64,000 nt of DNA from Lasiosphaeris hirsuta (Eukaryota > Ascomycota > Sordariomycetes > Sordariales > Lasiosphaeriaceae), in assembly GCA_030549175.1 (NCBI GenBank), contig JAUKUA010000002.1, forward strand, positions 5,146,001-5,210,000, in the 5' to 3' direction. The notes under the pieces were generated by a model that saw only the letters and a list, made by a program, of their open reading frames with translations, did no database searches and had not been told where the DNA came from. The translations under genes were made by a program, and so were the position numbers. Positions 43,377-53,592 of the stretch are shown here, one piece after another. Position 1 is the first letter of the stretch, and each line of letters starts with the position of its first letter.

Positions 43377-45085
43377 ATGACAACACGATACCGTGTCGAG
43401 TGTATGTAATGTCTATACTCGTAGGCTTTCAAGCAGTGCCCGGACTGATCGAGTCCCAGATGCCCTCAAGACCCACAGACGAGATCAACTCATAGGCAAG
43501 TTCGTCCTGGAGCCCACGGGTGAGGGCCACGGAGGGGATCGTGACGCTCACCGCCACTCTCGTTATCTGCACTCGCCATGACAGCTCCCAGGAGAGAAAG
43601 CATCCTTACGCAGCCCAAATTGGCGCTCAATTGAACACTCGAGAACGGCTCAGTGGTGCTAACAACAGCCACAGAATGGATCAAGGGCCTGTTGGCCGTG
43701 CCTTTTGTTCTCTATTCGCAGCCCCAGGGCGTCTTCGAGGGCCAGGGCATCCACAGCTCTCCCCAGACCCGCGATGAGGCCCATCGTCGGTACAGTGAGA
43801 TTCTTCGCGATGTCGAAATCATGATTGATGACCACAGTGAGGAGCAACTGCCAAACCCACCTCGGCGAAGGAGAGACGCTCACACCTCCCAGTCACCAAC
43901 CAAAACAACGCCGACAACCCCTTCCCCTCGAAGCTCAAGTTACTTGTGCCGAGCATCGGGCCCTTCTTCACGCGGCTGCCCCTCGAGGCGGCATTCAAGT
44001 TCCAGGACCGCAAGCGATACATCTCCTCGCGCCGCTTCGTCTCGCCCTCGTTCAACGACGTCCGCTTGATCCTCAACTCGGCCCAGATCATGGCCGTGAC
44101 GACCTACGGCACGCTGCAGCTGGCCACCTTTGACGGAGACGTGACGCTGTACGACGACGGCCAGAGCCTCGAGCCCACCAGCCCCGTCATCCCCAGGCTC
44201 CTCGGTTTGTCTCCCCCCCCCCCCCCCCCCCCTCATTGCCCTCCCCCCTCCCCCTTCCCACGCGCCGAGAACTCACACCCCCTTCCCCCCCCCTCCCTTG
44301 GGGCAGACCTCCTCCGCAAGAACGTCAAGATCGGCATCGTGACCGCCGCCGGCTACACCACGGCCGACCGGTACTACGCGCGGCTGCACGGGCTGCTGGA
44401 CGCCATGGCCAACAGCGCGGACCTGACGCCGACGCAGAAGCAGAGCCTGGTGGTGATGGGCGGCGAGGCCAACTACCTGTTCGAGTTCTGCAGCGCCTCG
44501 CCCGACCTCCTCTCGCCAGTGCCCATCGCGCGGTGGCTGACGCCCGAGATGGCGGGGTGGGACGAGCGCGACATCGACCAGCTGCTCGACGTCGCCGAGG
44601 CGGCGCTCCGCGACTGCATCAAATCCCTCAACCTGCCCGCGGCCGTGATGCGCAAGGACCGCGCGGTGGGCATCATCCCGCTGAACCCGGACATCCGCAT
44701 CCCGCGCGAGAGCCTGGAGGAGACGGTGCTCGTGGTGCAGAAGATCCTGGAGCTCAGCTCAGCGGGGCGCAGCCGGCGCGTGCCCTTCTGCGCCTTCAAT
44801 GGGGGGCGCGACGTCTTTGTCGACATTGGCGACAAGTCGTGGGGCGTGACGGTGTGCCAGCGCTGGTTCTCGAACAGCGGCGGGGCGGGCGAGGGCGGGT
44901 CCGGCGACGACGGCGTCACCATCCGCGGCGAGAACACGCTGCACGTCGGCGACCAGTTCCTCAGCGCCGGCGCCAACGACTTCCGTGCGCGCAGCGTCGG
45001 GACCACGGCGTGGATCGCGAGCCCGGCCGAGACGGTCGATTTGCTGGACGAGCTGGCCGAGCTGATGGGGAAGAAGATGTCGTAG
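43377..45085 (+). CDS. ISN1: IMP-specific 5'-nucleotidase
   Basis: ISN1 dephosphorylates IMP to inosine in purine turnover. Five exons: 43377-43401, 43460-43495, 43675-43836, 43893-44204 and 44307-45085, giving 437 residues. Intron 2 (43496-43674) has a GC donor (GCAAGT) with a GTGCTAAC branch and CACAG acceptor; the other donors are GTATGT, GTGAGG and GTTTGT. The protein reads MTTRYRVEYALKTHRRDQLI then EWIKGLLAVPFVLYSQPQGV, and LLVPSIGPFFTRLPLEAAFK. The catalytic motif FDGDVTLYDDG (D155, D157) is followed by NVKIGIVTAAGYTTADRYYA, VVMGGEANYLFEF and the C-terminal LHVGDQFLSAGANDFRARS. The last intron contains 20 C, is a multiple of three (102 nt) and has no stop, so retention would insert 34 residues in frame. 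The gene looks intact. Confidence 0.95.
44213..44232. repeat. 20-nt C tract in an ISN1 intron
   Basis: A pure run of C just after the GTTTGT donor of the last intron, followed by more C-rich sequence up to the acceptor. Confidence 0.95.
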
Positions 45086-46266
45086 TCGTCTGTCGCTCGA
45101 CGGACCACTGTTGATGAGCTACATGTCAGGGAAACCTCATGAGCGAGGCGAGGCATTGGCGGTCGGAAGTTATATACAATGTGATGTTTGGCATTGGAGT
45201 TGGCTAACTTATGTATGCGGGGCAACGAATGGCGCAGGACCAGACAGATTGATGTTCGGGGCACGTTATGATACCGGTACCTCATCTGGTAAGAATGGAT
45301 GAGTAGCTGAATTACTAATTGGTCTTTTTTGATCTTGCCTCGGTTCGATGCGCGCCTTGTTTTGTCGTTTGCATAGGCAATGAACATTTTGTGTATTCCC
45401 CGAACCTCTTTTTCAATCACAAGGAACCATCAACCATAAGCCTGCCAATACTTTGCAAAGTAGTCCTATACCGGTAACCCAATACCTAAAAGCCCACATC
45501 ATCCACATAACAATATAAAACCAGCAATTTGAGTTTTTCAACCATTCCGTCTCGAATGTGCCTACTTGCATGGAATCTCTCTCTTCTCACACATAAAAAA
45601 ACAAAATTGGGGGGGGGGGGGGTATTTTCGATAAAACCACAACCAGTAAAAGCCCAATTCAGTCCAGTCCCTACCTACTAGGTATACACACCACGATTCA
45701 AGTCAAGAAGAATAACAAAAAGAAGGACAACGACAGGAGTAGCAACACACATCCGCGTCTAAGGCGGCAACCACCGCCAATTGCCCAACCTAACTCACTC
45801 CTATTTCCCAATTGTTGATTTTGTAACAAAGCCGCCGCCCCGCCGTCCCATCCTGAACCAACCCAACCGATCCCAGTCTACAGACATAAAAAAAGAAAAA
45901 AAATATTCTGGCTGGCTGTTGTCGCTTGTATGCGTGTAACCCTTCCTCGATGCACCCCTCGCCCATCCCTTCCTGCCCAGTCCCGACCTGACCTGGTCGA
46001 GACCTGCCTGATCTATTTTCGGCGATTATCATTCATGTTTTCTGGGGGTGAGATAGAAGAAAAGCTCATCTAATCTAATTCAAAGCAAAAGAAACCAAAG
46101 GGGGCAAAGAAAAGGAGGGGAGGCATTGCCGAGGACATGATTCGGCATGTATGTCTGAATTACAGACTTGAAAAAGGAAAATATGTGCAACAAGTATTGC
46201 CGAAGGGCTTGTTGTTTTGTGTATTGGTATCCGGGTTGAACCGCCGTGGAGTGCAGTGTCGGTGCC
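45086..46266. other. Intergenic, convergent 3' ends
   Basis: It lies between the 3' ends of ISN1 (plus) and the coiled-coil gene (minus). A 14-G run is at 45609-45622 and AT-rich 3'-region sequence follows. No gene was seen. Confidence 0.55.
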
Positions 46267-48234
46267 TCAGCGGAATGTACCAAACGGGGTGCCAAAATTC
46301 ATGCTCGTTTTGAACTTGAGGGGGATGTCGAACTCTTCTTTTTGGTCGCTCTTGGGGGGGCTGCTCCGCCCTTTTTCTGTCCCTGTGTCGCTTGCACCGT
46401 CACTGGATGCCACGTCCTGCTGGATCTCCAGCTGCGCCTCAGGCTGAAGTGGAGGTTCCGTCTCGGCCTGCGGCAGAACGATCTGATCGTTTGTTTGGTC
46501 AACGTCTTTCAAGACCGCCGGCAGCGCTGCTCGATCGTCCTTGCAGACCTCCTCGAGCTTGTCTGACAGTCTGCGGAAGAATATCTCGTCATGAGCTGGC
46601 ATATTTCTCACCATCAGCGGACCTCTGAGTTCACGGTCCTCTGTGGGCCCAAACATTGGCTCAGGCTCGGCATGGAACTCAGCAAGAGTATCTGGGTTGG
46701 CAGTGGCGAGCGGGAGTGACACGCTGGTGTTGGCGGGTGCCCGAGGACCTTCTTCGGCTACCGAAGCCAAGCCCATGTTGATCGCGCCATCTGCCTGTTG
46801 CAATTTTGGGGTGCTCTCGCCGCTGCTGCTCGCAGTGTGTGCACTGGAGGAAGCCACCGTCGGTATGAGCGAAAGCGAGTGGCTCGGGGTATGCCCGGCG
46901 TGCATGGTGAGCCGGACAGACTCGTGAGCGGCCAAGACTTGCAGTGTCTGCTCCTTCGATCCCTGTGGAGGCACTCTAGGCCGATCGGGACCCGAAAGTG
47001 GAGACGAGGCCCTACTAGACGACCCCGACCCGTTCTGCGACGGGGTGTCGGTGAAGGTGGCTTTTTGTATGGTGTTGGCCTTGATCGGGATGCCTTCCAA
47101 TTCTGGATGAATCTCCTGAACGTCAACAATAGGCACAGGGCCATCATCAGCTTCGGGAACCGAGGCCAGCTCTGTTGAAGAGCCAGAGCCAGACCTAAAC
47201 GACGAGGCATCCAGAGCGTTTGGCATTGCCGATAGAGCCCGGTGAGGGGGCCCAATGTCGGCTTGGAGGTGCGAGAGAGAGATGGCGCTTCTGATGACGT
47301 TCCGTTGGCCATTTCCTTGCGATGACATGGAGCTTCGCATGCTCTCGGGTGATGCCTCCCAAGCAGCGCCCCCGCGCAGCGAGTGTGCTGACACATGGGG
47401 GTTCTTGGCGCCTGTGAGGCTGGTAGCTCTTGGTCGACGAGCATCTCCTCCTAGCGTGAGGATGTGTTGCTGGAGCCGGTCAATTTCGTGCAGCAGGTTG
47501 ACCTTCTCATCTTCCCACTCGGCTCGCTCTTCTTCCATCAGGGCTCGTTCCTCCTTGTAGACCTCTTCGGCACGCTCTCGGTTTGCCTCGAGATACTTGC
47601 GCTCAGCCTCCCAGGCCTCCCTGATCCGTCCATTTTGCTGCACGAGGCGGCGGATCATCTGGGTCTGGGAGGGCGCACTTGATGAATCTGCGGAAGTGGT
47701 GCGGGGGTGGCCGGCTGTGACAGACCCGGCCAGGGGAATCGGACCGTTTGACGGCGCGCCTGCTCCGTTGTGCGGAGGCATACCATTTGCCGCCGACCCC
47801 TGCATCAGCCCGGGAGCTGCGCCTGCCCGCGGCGGCGATGTCGTGGTGCTCCGTGTCCTTGCTGACCCCGAGCTGCTGTCGCGATGAGTGGGAGGGAGAC
47901 TGGTAGACCGGTGTTGCCGAAGGGTATCTCTGCCAGTTGGGGCAAGATGAGGCGACAAAAACTGCGGTAGCTGAGGCAGGGCTGGGCCGCGTGCACCAGG
48001 GGAGAGGGGTGAATAGACGCGGCTTCCTCGAATGCTCGAGGCGGCGGGGTTGGAGTTGCCCTTGGCCGCGGATTGGTCAAAGTAGCCCACAGCGCCACGG
48101 GGCAAGGCGAGGGGGGATGTGACGGAGGAAGACGACTCGCTGGTGATGGCGGGGAAGGGAAGGCGCGTGTCGCTCTCGAGAGCGCCCGAAGGCCAAAACG
48201 AATCGGATGGCAATCTCGTCATGATAGCCGTCAT
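46267..48234 (-). CDS. Coiled-coil protein of unknown function, Ser/Pro-rich
   Basis: One open frame of 655 residues starts MTAIMTRLPSDSFWPSGALE. The first 200 residues are Ser/Pro/Gly-rich and disordered. A coiled coil follows at about 200-265 (RRLVQQNGRIREAWEAERKY, ERAEEVYKEERALMEEERAE, VNLLHEIDRLQQHILTLGGD). Then comes another long disordered part, and near the C-terminus a compact helical segment (GPLMVRNMPAHDEIFFRRLS, DKLEEVCKDDRAALPAVLKD). The end, KFKTSMNFGTPFGTFR, looks conserved-motif-like. I do not recognise a named family, though similar proteins seem common in Sordariomycetes. The codon use and uninterrupted length argue for a real gene. The ATG is preceded by ATCCAG, so an upstream exon is possible. 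Confidence 0.75.
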   Translation of the reverse strand: MTAIMTRLPSDSFWPSGALESDTRLPFPAITSESSSSVTSPLALPRGAVGYFDQSAAKGNSNPAASSIRGSRVYSPLSPGARGPALPQLPQFLSPHLAPTGRDTLRQHRSTSLPPTHRDSSSGSARTRSTTTSPPRAGAAPGLMQGSAANGMPPHNGAGAPSNGPIPLAGSVTAGHPRTTSADSSSAPSQTQMIRRLVQQNGRIREAWEAERKYLEANRERAEEVYKEERALMEEERAEWEDEKVNLLHEIDRLQQHILTLGGDARRPRATSLTGAKNPHVSAHSLRGGAAWEASPESMRSSMSSQGNGQRNVIRSAISLSHLQADIGPPHRALSAMPNALDASSFRSGSGSSTELASVPEADDGPVPIVDVQEIHPELEGIPIKANTIQKATFTDTPSQNGSGSSSRASSPLSGPDRPRVPPQGSKEQTLQVLAAHESVRLTMHAGHTPSHSLSLIPTVASSSAHTASSSGESTPKLQQADGAINMGLASVAEEGPRAPANTSVSLPLATANPDTLAEFHAEPEPMFGPTEDRELRGPLMVRNMPAHDEIFFRRLSDKLEEVCKDDRAALPAVLKDVDQTNDQIVLPQAETEPPLQPEAQLEIQQDVASSDGASDTGTEKGRSSPPKSDQKEEFDIPLKFKTSMNFGTPFGTFR

Positions 48235-51015
48235 CTGGATTCAGAGGACAGAGTTCCTCGAGAGTGCGGTCGAGGTGGGAGCGGGCGCAAATTAGTATGC
48301 TGGCGCCTAGCTCACGGTAGCTTGGTGTAAATAGCCAAGTCGGGTTCTCTTGATGTCATGCCACGGAAGTCGGAGCCGTCAGAGAGCGATTGTTCACCTC
48401 CTTGCACCTCGGTTACACTGGAACGCTAGAGGCCGTTTGGATGGGTTGTGACAGCGGGTTTAGAGACGGCGCGCTTTGGAGGGGTGGAGCCGCGCATGTG
48501 GGTCGGGTGGCCGGGAGCTTGACGTTTTGGCGGTGCGCAGCTTGGAGAGAACGATGCACCGAACAAACTGCCGAAATCAGGCGCCGTCGGTAGGCGCGAA
48601 CGGGTTGATGAGATGGTTGGCGTGTGAATGCTGCGACGCGAGCGTGCTCTGGCGCATTGCGGGTTTTGTGTCTTTACAGAAGTTCAAGGGGGAGTTGGGG
48701 CTGGCTGGAGTGGGCGGGAGACGGGAAGGGATGATGACTGTCTGTCTGCGCCGTGTGCTGTGTGGTGTGTGTCTGTCCTGTGCCTGAGTGTGCGTGCCCC
48801 AGCGCCTTGCCTTGCTGGCAACATTGACAGGGCGCGCGGGATGGGAAAGTTGCTCTTGCGCTTGTGACGAAATGGGGCAATCCTGGGATGGGATTTGTGG
48901 GTCAGCCAGCTCAGCGGCACCTGCGCTTCGCTTTTCCTTCAGGCCGGGGTGCGTCTCGTTTCTTTTCCGGCTTCTTTCCCCACGATTGACACGCCATTCC
49001 CCCTTTCCTGGCTCTTCTTGTCTTGCCCCCCTGCGCGCTGCGACCTTTTGTCACCGCCGGGTGTGCTAACCTCGTCGCCTCCTCGCGCGCTTTCTCTTTC
49101 TCAGCCCGAGCCCGGCAATCTGCACTGGGAACGGCTGCCGGGCCTGGTGCCGTTCCCCACGCTTCCTCAGGCCTGGGCCGGCCGCCGTTTCACGGATGCC
49201 GCGAGAGTTCAGTAGCGCATCGATTGGGTTCAATGCCGCTGCGACGTGGAAACTCATCCAATTCACCAACCGTCGCCACGCGCCGTGGTTTGGCCATGTC
49301 TGGCCATGTCAGTTGGGCCATGACGGCCCGAGAGAGCCTGTCGCGATCTGACGGCCAGCGGTCGCGGTTGGTTTCAACGTTGGGGGTCGGTCGCCTGGCA
49401 GAAATGCAGACAGGCAAACTGCATGGATGTGCTGGCACTGCAGCCGATACCACGGTACGGATCCCTCCCGCCATTCAGTACAAACTCTCCGGCCAAAGGG
49501 TCCACCCATTTCGAGGTAGCTTATTTGCGCCCTGCAGCAATTCAGCTGAGTGGAAAGGAAGCCCAATGGTGACCGTAACTTCATTGCCAGCAGCCAGCCA
49601 AAACACAACGCTCTGCGAAACAAGAATCCATCCATCTACGGACTCTAAGAAGGAGTCATTCCAACAGGAAAAGAAGGCAGACACATCGAGGGAATTGCGG
49701 GGAACGGCCCGTCGCCGCCGCCAGCAAAATCCCTGTACTGATGGGCGAGACCCCGACCCATGTCGTGCATTTGCCCTTGTGGGAAGCCATGGTGCAATGG
49801 CAGCGACATCCTGAAGGCCGGCTCACCGACAAAAGAGGGGAAAGCATCACGAGGGCAGCATTTTTGGAGTCTACTAAATCTCATCACCTCCCAGATTAGT
49901 ATCTGGGCTGTCAGTACCGTGTGGATATGTCGTTAGATGTTCCGCCAATCCTCCCGGCCCTCGTCGAAGACGCACAGTGTCTCTGTCTCCTCTTGGCCTG
50001 GACTGGCATCCCGGAAGGATGGGATTCACAGCAGGATGCGCTATTCCCGAATCGCCTTTTCAGGGTTTACCAGGACCCTGACTGCACTCCTCGCACAGTA
50101 CTAGCTTGGCGCTGGACCCCGAATTACAAAGTGCCGCCCAGGATCCCTCGGATCTTGAACAAGAACCGAGTTGGAGCGCGCTGCAAGCGACGAATTTGCT
50201 GAGCACGCGATGGCGCAGTTTTCGACATTCCCCCTCATTTGGCATCTGAACGCCCCTCCTTGGAGGGCGCCGTGATGTTCCACGAACTTGCCAAGAATGC
50301 ATCGTCTTGGTCTCCCTGAGACAGTGGTTCGTCATGAAGGAAAAAGCAGCCTCTCTCGTTGACACTTTGTTCAATCACATGCCTTGCATACCAACCAGCC
50401 TGGGCAAGGATCGTCCATATCTCATGTCAGGCTTTTCTCCCAATCAACGACCAAGCTTCAGAGACTGCTGTGTTTCTTATCGTAGGCCCAGGTGAGGCAT
50501 ATTGCGGGGTTTGCCAGTGCAAAGCCATGTCCGTCTCAAAGGCGGTAGTTTGTATCCGTATGTACACACACACCTTGGCATCCGAGCTGTTTCGGATGGG
50601 CCCCCGTTGGTCGATAGGACTCTAGTGAGCCGGCTTGATGCAAGCAATCCTGGCGGTCCATCTTGAAGTTGCTGTTCATCAAGAGTCGCGCCCGGCACGC
50701 TTCAGTCAAGCATGACGGTTGACAAGATGTCTGTTGCTGTCTTTGTGGGGCCCTGGCCCACCACGAAGCATGCCGAGCTCATGGGTGGACATCAGACAAA
50801 GATGGAACACCCCCTACACTCTCGAGCATGAGCAGTTTGTTTGGTTTCTCTAGCTTGGTAGGCACTCATCAGATCGGGATGAAATCGCTATCTATGCTGT
50901 CGGTTTGGACTCTGGTAGTCTTGATCAAAGCTACCTTCCAGAGCGCCCGCCCTCCCCCAAACCCAAGAGTCGCCCCTTCCATTCCACACAATCTCGATCA
51001 CAACCGGGGTTATAG
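48235..51015. other. Intergenic, 2.8 kb, no supported gene
   Basis: It includes the promoter and leader of the minus-strand coiled-coil gene. A 263-codon plus-strand frame (49023-49814) starts with TTG and has no recognisable domain; it is not called. Confidence 0.5.
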
Positions 51016-51343
51016 TCACGTCTTTCCCATGAAGCCCGCGATCCAGGGGAACTGCGTCTTTGGCTTGCACTCTCCGCAAATGTCGGTCCTGTCAGGACAC
51101 CATCAGCAGGCCATTTCCCAGTCAACAGTCGTCCAGACTTACCTGTCCTCAAACGCCGTGATGTTCGGTGGGCACTTTTTGTTCTGTCTCTCGCGGTACT
51201 CGGGGCAGTGCTCCGTTGCCAGCCACTTGAAGTGGCCGCAAGAATACTCTCGCTGGTCGCAGTGACACGGTTAGCATGGAACTTTTGCAATGTCAGGTAC
51301 GGGAAGAAGCCAAGCACAAACTCACCTGCTTGAACTCACACAT
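51016..51343 (-). CDS. 66-residue cysteine-rich protein, three exons
   Basis: Exons 51343-51326, 51252-51143 and 51088-51016 join in frame into 66 residues. The first intron (51253-51325) has a GTGAGT donor, a GCTAACC branch and a ACCAG acceptor; the second (51089-51142) has GTAAGT and a CTGACAG acceptor. The protein starts MCEFKQREYSCGHFKWLATE, continues with HCPEYRERQNKKCPPNITAF and ends with EDRTDICGECKPKTQFPWIA GFMGKT. The pattern C-x3-Y-C-G-H-x-K-W ... C ... K-C-P ... C-G-E-C matches a family of very small fungal proteins known only as hypothetical. Cys and His spacing suggests zinc binding. There is no signal peptide. The six-codon first exon makes it easy to miss. Confidence 0.8.
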
Positions 51344-51501
51344 GGCTGCCTGTTGACGATAAGCGTTCGTGGGGTAGGGGAGTCGAGTAGGTGGCGTGGT
51401 CTTTGTGTGGGATTATTGTTGGCGTGGGTTTTCGGAAGCAGCTTGCGAGTACTCTGCGCTGTGCCACCGAACTAATGGGAATAGAGACCATTCGGGTTCT
51501 C

Positions 51502-51526
51502 CTGTGCTGTGCTGTGCTGTGCTGTG
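51502..51526. repeat. (CTGTG)5 microsatellite
   Basis: Five tandem copies of ctgtg upstream of the 66-residue protein gene (which is on the minus strand). Confidence 0.9.
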
Positions 51527-53570
51527 CTACTCCTGGTTGCATGAAGGTAAGCGCAGGGCCTCTCTTGGTCTCTCCTCAAGGCAGAAGTTCGGCAGAGAAG
51601 CCCCGGTCGGGGTGGCTAGCTGCGGTTGATAGGGCAGGGCAAGGAAGTTGTGGGTGAGTATGGCCACTTCAAAGTCTGGCCATGTGAGAAATACCGCAAA
51701 GACGATGGAGACATCGGTGCCGATCCTCAGCAAAGTCGTGAAGAAATCTAAATCAGATTGAGTTGAATCATCATCCTCCTGATCACTGGGTACCATGATC
51801 TCACGCAGTAAATTACCGATCCTGACGATTGGCCAATATCTCTTCATCCTTGATGTCTTCATTGATAAGGTAGTTGATGATGGTGTTTCGACTTTCTTCG
51901 TGGGGAGTAAGCTATACGTAGCTTAATCCGTTGGAGCGTGATGGAGAGGCCCAGGTCGGATGGATATGCCCGCTCATGGCACTAAAAGTTGAATGGAGAT
52001 GGATGAACGAGTGGAATGGACCATGGTGGAGGGCCTCTGTGTGCCCTTTTTTATATGAATCTTCATTCGGGAGACTCATCCCGGCGTGCAAAGTTCTGTC
52101 ATGTCACTGGGCAGAAGCATCACGGCCAGTTACCTAGACAGCTCAGCCGAGCTTGACCATCCTATACAAAGGCTTGTGAGCCCAACATACAGCCAAAGCC
52201 CAGCCAGAAACTCACACGGAGAGCCAAACTTTTGCCGCGAGTGCGGGGCGAGGTCGTGTTCTTGGGGGATTAGCAAAATTTGAAGAAAGGCGTTGACGAA
52301 AAGGATTCCATCACACAGCAACAATGACCAAGCCCTGCTCAACTGCAACAAAGGTTTTCCAGCCATACCAAACTGCCAGTTTCAGGTCGGTACATTCAGA
52401 TGACAATGTCTTGGAGTATCTCCTAATAAGTACGACTTTAGACGCCAACCCGAAGGCTATTCGAAATAGGGGGTCTGGGTTGAGTATCAGTATTTGAGGC
52501 TCATCGTTTACTACCAGCTGGGATATCGCCACGCCTTCCGTGATTGCGACATCCAGGTGTGTCCGTACCCTAGACCGCCTCTCGCTTGATGCTGTGTTCT
52601 CTTGAGACATATACGGGGAATCAAACCTATGCATTTTCAACGACGACGCCCCCCTGCCATTGCATGGGCTACTATTGATTTGAGCTTCCCCCGTAGGTTT
52701 AACAGATAGGGCATCCAAGACTGCGAGAGGTCACGGCACCTGTTACCTGGCCCGTCGCAAAGGGACGACCCGACGGCAGAACAACCTGAGCTATAGCGGG
52801 AAAGAGCGAGCGGATGTGGAAATAGAGATCTCCGGTGGGAGAAGCAGCATAGGGAAGGCACGACGCCCATCCTCAGGGACCGAGAACTAACGAGAGTGCT
52901 CCTTCTTTTGTGCCCTTAACGGTCAGCGCCAAGCACTTCCCCTCCTTTTCCTTCCTCGACAAAGCCATCGGCAAGCTAGGAAAGCGGTTAGCTGTGCGGT
53001 GTCTTTCGGCAACAGACCCAGGTGAGCAACTGGCTCTGGGGGTGCCAAGAAGTCGGCCAACGGCCGATGGCAGCTTCAGCAGTCTCACAACCGGTAGTTG
53101 AACTATTTGCTTCCCTTTCTCCTTCTTTGGTTTTTTTTTTTTTTTTTTTGCTACACTCGGGCCCGGGACAAGACCCGAATAGCTTTCTTCGATATCATCA
53201 GGTCCACCCAGCTCACCCTAGGGACATCGGCAACTACGGCCGGGGCCCACCAAGGACCATCCCGAGGCCTGTACGAGCATATAGAGTATTCTCCTTCGCT
53301 GCTTGTATTTGCTTACACCGTCCACGCGAAACTCTCTAGGTGCACCCAGTCTACCCAAACGATGGGGTCGTCAGGGTGCCTCATGGAAAGGAAAGGGTCT
53401 TGGGACCTAGTCGGGCCGAACTTCTGGACCTGGGGTACCAAGACCACCGGCTGACCAGCCCAAGAGAGCAGCCAGATATTCATAAAGTGGATGGCTATGT
53501 CTTGACATGCTGCTGCAACTGTCTTCTTAGGTTTGCTCTAGTTGCCAAGCGGCGAGTAACTTGCCAACCC

Positions 53571-53592
53571 AACAACAACAACAACAACAACA
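53571..53592. repeat. (AAC)n microsatellite
   Basis: About seven AAC units in gene-free sequence. Confidence 0.9.

Noticed and set aside
44236..45114. 292-codon frame overlapping ISN1
   Set aside because: An Arg/Gly/Ala-rich shifted-frame shadow of the ISN1 catalytic exon.
49023..49814. 263-codon plus-strand open frame
   Set aside because: It starts with TTG, has arbitrary composition, no domain, signal or splice logic, and lies in GC-rich intergenic DNA where long frames arise by chance.
52095..52281. Possible small Cys protein ending NFCRECGARSCSW
   Set aside because: Only three or four Cys, no introns or family pattern, and no relation to the nearby 66-residue protein beyond a CxxC-like string.
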